From NCBI GenBank assembly GCA_030630905.1, contig DAOVMB010000164.1, positions 1-6,246 of the forward strand: 6,246 nucleotides of DNA, in the 5' to 3' direction. This DNA is from Sedimentisphaerales bacterium. Lineage in GTDB: Bacteria > Planctomycetota > Phycisphaerae > Sedimentisphaerales > Anaerobacaceae. Numbering within the stretch: the first letter of the stretch is position 1; every line of letters starts with the position of its first letter. Below, one piece after another: positions 1 to 5,421 of the stretch. A model generated the notes under the pieces. The model ran no database searches. It was not told where the DNA came from and saw nothing but the letters and a program-made list of their open reading frames with translations. Position numbers and translations under genes: made by a program.

Positions 1-875
1 AAAGGAGCCGGGGTTTCCGTAGAATCGGACTCATCCTGAATCTCGCCGGCGGTATCAGGCTGTGGTATCTCAGTCTGCGTTGCCTGTTGGAACTGGGCGT
101 GCACGAATTCCGCTACTTTTTTATAGTCTTCGGCGCCGTGACAATTTTGTTCGTACTCGAAAATTGTTTTGCCGTAGCTGGGCGCCTCGGCGAGCTTGAT
201 ATTTCTCCGGATAAACGTTGGCAGAATCTGCGCCTGCGCCCATGCGCTGTTGGTTCCACGCGCATCGTTGAGGAATTGTTCGATATCGGCCCTGACCTCG
301 TTGGGTAGTGACGCCCTGCTGTCGAACATGCAAAGCAAAATCCCCTTGACCGTCAGGTTAGGATTTATTCTTTTGTTGACAAGCTCGATTGTCTGGAGCA
401 GCTGCCCGAATCCCTGCAGAGCGAGGAAATGCGGCTGTAGCGGAATCAAAACCTCTTCGGCGGCTGCCAGGGCGTTGAGAGTCAGCAGGCCAAGAGAAGG
501 CGCACAATCGATGAGACAATAATCGAACTTATCGTCACTTGATTCAAGGGCCTCTCGCAGAATGGTTTCCCTGCCGACCACACTTACCAGCTCGCTTTCG
601 GCGCCGACCAGGTTGATGTTCGCCGGCAGCAGCCATAGATTGGGACGCACGAGCATAATTTGCTCTTCGAATTGGGCTGATTGTGTCAGAACTTTATACG
701 AGCCGGCCTCGACGATTTGCGGCTCCAGACCGAGGTGTATTGTCAGGTGGGCCTGCGGATCAAGATCGATCGCGACGACCCGTGAACCGGCCGCGGCAAG
801 GGCCGCCGCTATGTTGGCTACCGTTGTGGTCTTACCCACTCCCCCTTTTTGGTTTAGCACTGCGATCGTTCTCAT
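1..875 (-). CDS. parA: ParA/Soj-family partition ATPase, C-terminus cut by window edge
   Basis: ParA/MinD-type P-loop ATPase. In the family it binds DNA non-specifically as an ATP-bound dimer and segregates chromosomes or plasmids with ParB, or positions other cargo. The frame is open from the ATG at 875 to the window edge (291 codons seen). Seen: deviant Walker A KGGVGKT at residues 10-16, Walker A' DLDPQ at 37-41, Walker B aspartate 123 in LIDCAPS, and the late ParA motif EAPSYGK at 230-236, followed by GAEDY. A short GTxxxWAxA segment before IRRN resembles, from memory, planctomycete ParA proteins. Soj proteins usually end near residue 255-265; this one continues as a Gln/Thr/Glu/Pro-rich acidic tail of at least 30 residues. 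The ATG has only a weak, distant GAGG at 891-894. It follows nusB on the same strand after 162 bases. No parB is visible, so whether it serves the chromosome or other cargo is unknown. Confidence 0.93.
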   Translation of the reverse strand, partial: MRTIAVLNQKGGVGKTTTVANIAAALAAAGSRVVAIDLDPQAHLTIHLGLEPQIVEAGSYKVLTQSAQFEEQIMLVRPNLWLLPANINLVGAESELVSVVGRETILREALESSDDKFDYCLIDCAPSLGLLTLNALAAAEEVLIPLQPHFLALQGFGQLLQTIELVNKRINPNLTVKGILLCMFDSRASLPNEVRADIEQFLNDARGTNSAWAQAQILPTFIRRNIKLAEAPSYGKTIFEYEQNCHGAEDYKKVAEFVHAQFQQATQTEIPQPDTAGEIQDESDSTETPAP

Positions 876-900
876 AATTTTTTCAGCCGCCCTCGACTTG

Positions 901-989
901 CGTGGGTGGCAGCCTCAAGCGAAGCTTGGGGATGGTTTCTCCGGCATTTGCCATCCCCAAAACCTTCGGCTTTGAGACTGCCACCCATG
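901..989. repeat. Imperfect 89-base palindrome between nusB and parA
   Basis: The left arm 901-935 and right arm 951-989 are inverted copies: GGGTGGCAG pairs with CTGCCACCC, and an inner block GGGGATGG (928-935) pairs with CCATCCCC (951-958). Small mismatches and a 4-base length difference lie between them; the loop is about 15 bases. It would form a long hairpin in RNA from either strand. No T-run follows on the minus strand, so it is not a standard intrinsic terminator. Its shape fits a dispersed REP/MITE-like element, but only one copy is visible here. Confidence 0.75.
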
Positions 990-1037
990 TTTTATCTACC
1001 CACAAATACAATTATCATAATGTACTAAGCTCTCAAT

Positions 1038-1445
1038 TTACGTTTGCAGTTTTTTCAGGATGGCATCGAGCACACCGTTAACAAACCCCGGCGACTTATC
1101 GGTGCTGTACTTCTTGGCAAGCTCGATAGCCTCGTTTATCACAACTTTGGGCGGGATGTCGGGACAGAATTTCAACTGATAGACCGCCAATCTCAGAATG
1201 CTTTTATCGACGGGTGAGAGTCTTGCGAATTGCCATTTTATTGTCGAGCTTGCTATCAATTCGTCACACTGTTCCAAATTTCCCCAAGCCCCTTTTGACC
1301 AGTCCGAAGCAAGATTGCAGACGAAATCATCCGGATCTGCTTCTCTAAAGAACCGCCCTAAATGATCGAGCACGTCCGTGCCCTGCACATCGAGTTGGTA
1401 TAATGCCTGCATCGTCAGTTCTCTGGCCCTTGTTCTTCTATCCAT
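1038..1445 (-). CDS. nusB: Transcription antitermination factor NusB
   Basis: NusB pairs with S10 (NusE), binds boxA in rRNA leader transcripts and supports antitermination of rRNA operons. The 135-residue all-helical protein matches the family's usual length. Seen: N-terminal RRTRARELTMQALYQLD (residues 3-19), the conserved block DKSILRLAVYQL in the second half, then P-K-V-VINEAIELAKKYSTDKS and FVNGVLDAILKKL near the end. All are hallmark NusB segments. The ATG at 1445 fits the family N-terminus. No Shine-Dalgarno sequence lies at normal distance; the leader just upstream is a palindrome (1451-1473). The gene lies 37 bases after the ribH stop on the same strand, the common bacterial ribH-nusB arrangement, so co-transcription is likely. 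Confidence 0.97.
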   Translation of the reverse strand: MDRRTRARELTMQALYQLDVQGTDVLDHLGRFFREADPDDFVCNLASDWSKGAWGNLEQCDELIASSTIKWQFARLSPVDKSILRLAVYQLKFCPDIPPKVVINEAIELAKKYSTDKSPGFVNGVLDAILKKLQT

Positions 1446-1450
1446 GCGTA

Positions 1451-1473
1451 TAGTTCGTAGTTTACGAACTACG
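1451..1473 (-). promoter_or_regulatory. Leader hairpin just upstream of nusB
   Basis: A perfect 9-base inverted repeat, TAGTTCGTA (1451-1459) and TACGAACTA (1463-1471), has a 3-base loop. A second, overlapping pairing joins CGTAGTT (1456-1462) and AACTACG (1467-1473) with a 4-base loop. The two stems are mutually exclusive. On the minus strand the palindrome ends five bases before the nusB ATG and occupies the place where a ribosome binding site would be expected. A role in nusB translation or in mRNA processing is inference. Confidence 0.5.
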
Positions 1474-1482
1474 ATCCTATAA

Positions 1483-1956
1483 CTACAAACCGCTAATCTG
1501 TTGTATCACGTTGGCCATTTCCATAGCTGTCAAAGCCGCATCGGCGCCGGCGTTACCCATTTTCGTGCCGGCCCTTTCTACGGCCTGTTCGAGTGTCTCG
1601 CAGGTCAGCACGCCGAATACAGCCGGGGTCGCCGAATCATAATTGATTTGCCCGATACCACGGACTACCTGCTGACAGACATAATCGTAATGGGCGGTTT
1701 GGCCTCGTATTACCGCGCCGAGGCAGAGTACTGCAATGTATTTACCGCTGTCGGCAAGTTTCTTGCAGGCCTGCGTAATTTCACAGGCGCCCGGCACCCA
1801 TACTACTGATATTTGCTCGTCAGCGGCGCCATGACGCTGGAGACAATCTATCGCACCGGCCAGCAGCTTCGACGTTATGAATTCGTTGAATCTGCTCACG
1901 ACAATAGCGTAACCGCCTTTACCGGCTGTTATCTGGCCTTTTATCTCTCTAACCAT
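1483..1956 (-). CDS. ribH: 6,7-dimethyl-8-ribityllumazine synthase
   Basis: Penultimate enzyme of riboflavin synthesis: it condenses 5-amino-6-ribitylamino-uracil with 3,4-dihydroxy-2-butanone 4-phosphate to give dimethylribityllumazine, in cytosolic pentamers or 60-mer capsids. Seen in the 157-residue protein: SRFN at 21-24 (substrate pocket), VPGACE at 54-59, GAVIRGQTAHYDYV at 80-93 with the catalytic histidine at 89, and FGVLTCETLEQAVERAG at 114-130 followed by KMGNAG. Length and all motifs are standard. Start choice: the ATG at 1956 has GGAG at 1967-1970 with a 10-base spacer. It is the first gene of the probable ribH-nusB unit. No FMN riboswitch was recognised in its upstream region, and no other riboflavin genes are nearby. 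Confidence 0.97.
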   Translation of the reverse strand: MVREIKGQITAGKGGYAIVVSRFNEFITSKLLAGAIDCLQRHGAADEQISVVWVPGACEITQACKKLADSGKYIAVLCLGAVIRGQTAHYDYVCQQVVRGIGQINYDSATPAVFGVLTCETLEQAVERAGTKMGNAGADAALTAMEMANVIQQISGL

Positions 1957-1966
1957 AGCTTCAATT

Positions 1967-1970
1967 CTCC
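1967..1970 (-). promoter_or_regulatory. ribH ribosome binding site
   Basis: On the minus strand GGAG lies 10 bases before the ATG at 1956. It is the only purine-rich Shine-Dalgarno match in the ribH leader and supports that start. Confidence 0.65.
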
Positions 1971-2023
1971 AAATAACTTTTGCGTATAGCGTTCATTTTT
2001 TGCTCGTTATCCGCTATTTTCAG

Positions 2024-2052
2024 ATTATACATTATAAGACTATCAGCGGCAA
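2024..2052 (-). promoter_or_regulatory. Predicted sigma70-type promoter for ribH-nusB
   Basis: On the minus strand, TTGCCG (2052-2047, four of six matches to TTGACA) is followed after exactly 17 bases by a perfect TATAAT (2029-2024). A second TATAAT lies at 2036-2031. Transcription would start near 2017, giving a leader of about 60 bases before the ribH ATG. Position, spacing and the perfect -10 make it a good candidate; it is prediction only. Confidence 0.55.
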
Positions 2053-2072
2053 CTTTCCAGAAAAACAGGTCA

Positions 2073-2114
2073 GCACCGAAGTAACTCCGGTGCATGGTCT
2101 TTTAGCACTAAAAG
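2073..2114. promoter_or_regulatory. Pair of adjacent small hairpins in the divergent region
   Basis: The first stem is GCACCG (2073-2078) with CGGTGC (2088-2093), loop of nine bases. The second is CTTTTA (2099-2104) with TAAAAG (2109-2114), loop of four. They lie upstream of both promoter candidates, so they may be operator-like DNA rather than RNA structure. Chance occurrence of stems this short is possible. Confidence 0.3.
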
Positions 2115-2218
2115 CTAACTTTTGCAATTATAAGAGTTTATAGGCTAATGATGCAACAAAATTTTACTGCCAACAAAAAGCTCTCGAATTGCCGGGAAAC
2201 TACTAAGGCGGCGGTGTT

Positions 2219-2246
2219 TTGTTGGCGATAAGTGCGTTGGTAATAT
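2219..2246 (+). promoter_or_regulatory. Predicted extended -10 promoter for the TPR gene
   Basis: TAATAT (2241-2246) is preceded by TGG, which gives the TGn extended -10 motif. A weak -35, TTGTTG (2219-2224), lies 16 bases upstream. The start would fall near 2253, giving a leader of roughly 30 bases. Moderate match only. Confidence 0.4.
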
Positions 2247-2273
2247 TTTGTTTATTGGGCGAAAAATAAAGTA

Positions 2274-2278
2274 AAGGA
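2274..2278 (+). promoter_or_regulatory. RBS deciding the TPR gene start
   Basis: AAGGA ends six bases before the ATG at 2285. The in-frame TTG at 2279 directly abuts this site and so cannot use it, which favours 2285 as the start. Confidence 0.65.
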
Positions 2279-2284
2279 TTGTTT

Positions 2285-3661
2285 ATGATTTTCGATGATA
2301 TGGAATTCGGCTCTTATGACAAAGCTGAGCAGAAGGCTCACAAGGCTTTTGAACTTTACGAAGACGGCAATATGTCCCAGGCTCTCGACGAGTTGGAGAC
2401 GGCTCTTGAGATAAATCCCGCCAACAGTTCGTGGCATTTCAACAAGGCGCTTACCCTGGATTCGATAAGCCGGTTTGAAGACGCGATTAGCGAGTACGAA
2501 ACCGCCCTGGAGTTGAATCCCGATGACCTGGAGATATTGAACTCGCTGGCGGTCGATTATACCCGAACCGGTCAATATGATCTGGCCATCGATACTTTCG
2601 AGCGTATCCAGGAGCAGGACCCTGGATTTGAACCGTGCTACTGTAATCGGATTATTACGTACACCGAGATGGGCCTGCACGATCTGGCCGAGCAGATGTT
2701 CTATCTTGCCCAGCAGATAAAACCGGATTGTGCTCTGTGCTATTACAATATCGGCAACAGTCTTTTTGCCCGGGGCGAGTACAAACGGGCAATTCGCTGC
2801 TGGCTGCGCACGGCCGAGCTTGAGCCGAGCCACCCGCAGATCAACTACCGGATTGCTCAGGCTTACTGGTCGGATGGCAAAACCGAACAAAGCCGGGAGC
2901 ATTTTCTGGCCGAGCTTCGTATCAATCCGGGCGATATCGACGTTATTTTCGATTTTGGTATGTTTCTGCTTGAGACCGGCGATATCGAATCGGCCCGGGA
3001 GAAGTTCAACAGGATTCTCGAGATGGATCCGGATTTTGCCGCCGCCTTGTTTTATCTCGGAGAAATTGCCTTTAACAGCAACGATTGCGAGCGGTCGCTG
3101 GAACTGTACAATCGGGCGCTTCAGAAAGACAGTGCACTTCAGGGGCCGTGTTACAGGCTGGCCCAGCAGGCGTTGTTAAAAGACCAAAAAACGGATGCCA
3201 GGGCTTATCTGGTTTCCGAGATGAAGCTGGCTTTGGAGGACGCCGATACATTGGTCTCAATGGGATCGATGTTTTTGGCAGTCGGGGATCTCGGCTGTGC
3301 GACGCATTGTCTGTTGCGGGCCGTCGATATAGATTGTGCCAATGCGGATGCTTATTATTATCTTGGAGTTGTCAGTGCCATAAAGGGCCAGTTCGAGGAT
3401 GCGGCGGAGCTTTTCGCCCATACGCTCGATATCAAAAGCGAACACATTCCGACTCTGCGCGATTCGGCTTCTGTTTACCTGGCAATGGGTAAATTGACCG
3501 ACGCCGCAGAGAGAATCAGCAAAGCACGTGCTCTGGATGACGGCGACCCGCAGTTGAAAAGGCTTGAAAGGGCCATTATGCTGGCCCGTATAAAGCGGCG
3601 AATAATGAATTCTCTCTCCCGATTTAGGTCCGGATTTAGCTACCAGAATTCAATTCTCTAA
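2285..3661 (+). CDS. Tetratricopeptide repeat (TPR) protein, 12 tandem units
   Basis: A 458-residue protein with no signal peptide or membrane segment, so probably cytoplasmic. Reading it in register gives twelve consecutive 34-residue TPR units covering residues 14-421 with no insertions or gaps. Most show the TPR pattern: small or aromatic residues in helix A, Gly around position 15, Ala at 20, Phe/Tyr around 24, and a terminal pattern such as NPDD or DPDF at 31-34. Units 1-7 are closest to consensus; unit 9 (286-319) is the most degenerate. Residues 422-458 form a basic tail with about nine Lys/Arg and one acidic residue. About ten cysteines are scattered through the repeats. TPR solenoids are protein-binding scaffolds; no catalytic domain is present and the partner is unknown. 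The gene stands alone between a divergent promoter region and a repeat element. The ATG at 2285 is preferred over an in-frame TTG at 2279. Confidence 0.93.
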   Translation: MIFDDMEFGSYDKAEQKAHKAFELYEDGNMSQALDELETALEINPANSSWHFNKALTLDSISRFEDAISEYETALELNPDDLEILNSLAVDYTRTGQYDLAIDTFERIQEQDPGFEPCYCNRIITYTEMGLHDLAEQMFYLAQQIKPDCALCYYNIGNSLFARGEYKRAIRCWLRTAELEPSHPQINYRIAQAYWSDGKTEQSREHFLAELRINPGDIDVIFDFGMFLLETGDIESAREKFNRILEMDPDFAAALFYLGEIAFNSNDCERSLELYNRALQKDSALQGPCYRLAQQALLKDQKTDARAYLVSEMKLALEDADTLVSMGSMFLAVGDLGCATHCLLRAVDIDCANADAYYYLGVVSAIKGQFEDAAELFAHTLDIKSEHIPTLRDSASVYLAMGKLTDAAERISKARALDDGDPQLKRLERAIMLARIKRRIMNSLSRFRSGFSYQNSIL

Positions 3662-3704
3662 TTTTTCACACTTAGAACCTATACGAATAACGGTTTGTTA
3701 TCAC

Positions 3705-3788
3705 TTGTCATGCTGAACGCAGTGAAGCATCTTGGTTGCGAACGGCGATATCAATCCCAGATTCTTCGGCTCTGCCTCAGAATGACAA
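3705..3788. repeat. REP/MITE-like imperfect inverted repeat
   Basis: The left arm starts TTGTCATGCTGAACGCAG (3705) and runs to about 3732. The right arm 3759-3788 is its inverted copy, ending CTCAGAATGACAA. The arms differ by a two-base indel and a few substitutions, with a spacer of about 26 bases. From memory, sequences of the type TGTCATnCTGA...GAAGnATCT with an inverted partner are dispersed palindromic elements in many bacterial genomes. No transposase is present, so it would have to be mobilised in trans, if at all. It lies in the non-coding gap between the TPR gene and the tRNA. Confidence 0.75.
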
Positions 3789-3826
3789 ACGCTAAATAGT
3801 AATTCGGATAAGCTCTTAATCTTTAT

Positions 3827-3855
3827 TTGCAAATTCGCGCCGAATACGTTAGTCT
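3827..3855 (+). promoter_or_regulatory. Possible promoter for the tRNA-Leu gene
   Basis: TTGCAA (3827-3832) lies 17 bases before TAGTCT (3850-3855), followed by a GC-rich GCGCCCGG just before the mature tRNA 5' end at 3865. The position suits a tRNA promoter and the GC-rich discriminator resembles stringently controlled promoters. The -10 match is only three of six, so this is tentative. Confidence 0.3.
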
Positions 3856-3864
3856 ATTGCGCCC

Positions 3865-3947
3865 GGCCGAGTGGCGGAATGGCAGACGCTGGGGACTTAA
3901 AATCCCCTGCCCGTTAGGGCGTGTGGGTTCGACTCCCACCTCGGCTA
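3865..3947 (+). tRNA. tRNA-Leu, anticodon UAA
   Basis: An 83-base class II tRNA decoding UUA (and UUG by wobble). Seen: acceptor arm GGCCGAG (3865-3871) with CTCGGCT (3940-3946); a D arm with GCG/CGC stem; anticodon stem GGGGA/TCCCC (3891-3895, 3903-3907) around loop CTTAAAA with anticodon TAA at 3898-3900; a long variable arm with GCCC/GGGC stem; T arm GTGGG/CCCAC with loop TTCGACT; discriminator A at 3947, as expected for leucine. The 3' CCA is not encoded. The first acceptor pair is G-U instead of the usual G-C. Confidence 0.96.
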
Positions 3948-4020
3948 TTGTTCGTGTGAAAAAATTACAACGTAGATTACGAATAGAAAAAGAACCCTGA
4001 GCGAAAACGAGGGGTAATTA

Positions 4021-4042
4021 AGCCGGGCTTTGTCAACCGGCT
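4021..4042 (+). promoter_or_regulatory. GC-rich hairpin in the leader of the citrate synthase-like gene
   Basis: AGCCGG (4021-4026) pairs with CCGGCT (4037-4042) across a 10-base loop and is followed by ATATTTT. The stem ends seven bases before the GGAG ribosome binding site at 4050. It resembles a weak intrinsic terminator or attenuator, although the T-run is short and interrupted. It could also end transcription from the tRNA gene. Function is inferred. Confidence 0.4.
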
Positions 4043-4049
4043 ATATTTT

Positions 4050-4053
4050 GGAG
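4050..4053 (+). promoter_or_regulatory. RBS of the citrate synthase-like gene, ambiguous start
   Basis: GGAG lies only three bases before the ATG at 4057 but nine before the in-frame GTG at 4063. Spacing favours the GTG; codon type favours the ATG. The in-frame TTG at 4030 lies upstream of this site and has no RBS of its own at normal distance. Confidence 0.55.
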
Positions 4054-4056
4054 AAA

Positions 4057-5403
4057 ATGATTGTGAATAAGAATCCTAAACTTGTGGATGTCGGAAAACC
4101 TAATCTATATCGTGAGATGTTTCCATATACCGAATTTCCGGCGGTCGTCTTCGACGGCGAACGGGTTGACTACGAAATCCCGGAACAAATCTGGATTACC
4201 GATACCACTTTCCGTGACGGTCAGCAGGCCAGGCCGCCTTATAGACCTGAGCAAATCCTCAGGATTTACGACTTATTGCACGAGATCGACGGTGGAACCG
4301 GCCTGATTCGCCAATGCGAGTTCTTTTTGTATTCGGATCGCGATAGAGAAGCGGTAGAGCTTTGCAAAGAGCGAGATTACCAATATCCCGAGGTTACCGG
4401 CTGGATCAGGGCCGTGGCGGCGGATTTTAAGCTGGTCTCCCAGATGGGGCTGGCCGAGACCGGCATCCTGACCTCGGCAAGCGATTATCATATATTCCTT
4501 AAACTGCGAAAAACCCGTGCACAGGCGATGAATGGTTATCTCGATATTGCCAGGGCGGCTTTGGACAGCGGTGTGATTCCACGCTGCCACTTCGAGGACA
4601 TTACGCGGGCCGATTACGATGGTTTCGTGCTGCCTTTTGCCGCTGCGTTGATGAAACTCGCCGAAGAGTATGACAAACCGGTTAAGATTCGCCTTTGCGA
4701 TACATTAGGATTCGGCCTTCCGTGGTCGGGAGTTGCCCTGCCGCGAAGCGTTCCGAAACTTATCCACGGGCTTCGACAGATTGGAGTTCCCTCCGAGTGG
4801 CTCGAATGGCATGGCCATAACGATTTTCATAAGGTTCAGGTTGACGCCGCCACGGCGTGGCTCTACGGCTGCAGCGCCGCCAACGCCGCGATATTCGGCA
4901 ACGGCGAGCGGACGGGCAATCCGCCGCTCGAAGCGCTCGTTGTCGAACACGCGCAACTAAAGGGAATGACAAATGAAGTGAATTACGCTGCGATCACGGA
5001 ACTGGCCGAGTACGCCCAAAAGGAGCTGAGTATTGAGATTCCCTGGAACTATCCGCTGGTTGGAAGGGATTTCAACGTGACGCGGGCCGGCATTCACGCG
5101 GACGGCCTGTTGAAAAACGAGGAAATATATAACTGTTTCGACACGCGAAAGTTGCTCAATCGTCCGATCGGCGTAGCGATCACCGACAAGACCGGGGCGG
5201 CGGGAATCAAGCACTGGATAGAGGCCAGGTACGAGATTCAAATCCCCAAACATGATCCGAAAATTACCAGGATCAAAGATCAAATCGACGCCGAGTACGC
5301 GGCGGACAGAGTATCGAGTATATCGGACGCGGAAATGTTCCAATGGGTGCGGGACTCCTTCGGCAACAATGTGCCGAAAGAAAAATCCGGCAGTTCATTG
5401 TAA
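4057..5403 (+). CDS. DRE-TIM acyltransferase, probable Re-citrate synthase
   Basis: Member of the isopropylmalate/homocitrate synthase superfamily, which condenses acetyl-CoA with a 2-oxo acid at a divalent metal. Seen in 448 residues: ITDTTFRDGQQ at 47-57, with DTTFRDGQQ in place of the usual DTTLRDGEQ of LeuA; a long TIM-barrel region; the metal-binding HGHND with His252 and His254; NGERTGN at 282-288; and AGIHADG around His347. The FRDGQQ variant, the FLYSDRDREAV and EVTGWIRA segments and the absence of a full LeuA regulatory domain match what I recall of Re-citrate synthases of Clostridium kluyveri type, which make citrate from oxaloacetate and acetyl-CoA with opposite stereospecificity to ordinary citrate synthase. 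That assignment is by recall; 2-isopropylmalate, citramalate or homocitrate synthase activity remains possible, and automatic annotation may say LeuA. The HAD gene follows within 18 bases. Start is 4057 or 4063. Confidence 0.85.
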   Translation: MIVNKNPKLVDVGKPNLYREMFPYTEFPAVVFDGERVDYEIPEQIWITDTTFRDGQQARPPYRPEQILRIYDLLHEIDGGTGLIRQCEFFLYSDRDREAVELCKERDYQYPEVTGWIRAVAADFKLVSQMGLAETGILTSASDYHIFLKLRKTRAQAMNGYLDIARAALDSGVIPRCHFEDITRADYDGFVLPFAAALMKLAEEYDKPVKIRLCDTLGFGLPWSGVALPRSVPKLIHGLRQIGVPSEWLEWHGHNDFHKVQVDAATAWLYGCSAANAAIFGNGERTGNPPLEALVVEHAQLKGMTNEVNYAAITELAEYAQKELSIEIPWNYPLVGRDFNVTRAGIHADGLLKNEEIYNCFDTRKLLNRPIGVAITDKTGAAGIKHWIEARYEIQIPKHDPKITRIKDQIDAEYAADRVSSISDAEMFQWVRDSFGNNVPKEKSGSSL

Positions 5404-5421
5404 TTAGTGCATGGTTCGTCG

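Larger units (their letters stand above)
1957..2284. other. Divergent intergenic region between ribH and the TPR gene
   Basis: These 328 bases separate two genes pointing away from each other. They hold the ribH promoter candidate and RBS at the left, two small hairpins in the middle (2073-2114), and an extended -10 promoter candidate and RBS for the TPR gene at the right. I found no convincing short gene and no known riboswitch core. The stretch 2115-2215 shows nothing I can name. Confidence 0.6.

Noticed and set aside
562..975. 137-codon open frame on the plus strand
   Set aside because: It is antisense to the well-conserved N-terminal half of parA and runs into the palindrome at 901-989; low-complexity product without motifs.
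991..1037. parA promoter in the AT-rich stretch after nusB
   Set aside because: TATGAT- and GATAAT-like -10 boxes exist on the minus strand, but no -35 box lies at acceptable spacing, so I did not annotate it.
1957..2284. FMN riboswitch upstream of ribH
   Set aside because: I looked for the conserved RFN core segments on both strands. A GC-rich stretch near 2190-2215 looks superficially similar but lacks the conserved order and is on the wrong side of the ribH promoter candidate.
2252..2902. 216-codon open frame on the minus strand
   Set aside because: It lies antisense to the TPR gene, whose repeat pattern and RBS are unambiguous; the antisense product has no recognisable domain and arises from the repeat codon bias.
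3705..3947. Integrated element using the tRNA-Leu gene as attachment site
   Set aside because: No duplicated tRNA 3' end, integrase or phage gene is visible; the repeat lies upstream of the tRNA, not at its 3' end.
3994..4015. Terminator after the tRNA gene
   Set aside because: Only a four-base ACCC/GGGT stem with a large loop and no following T-run.
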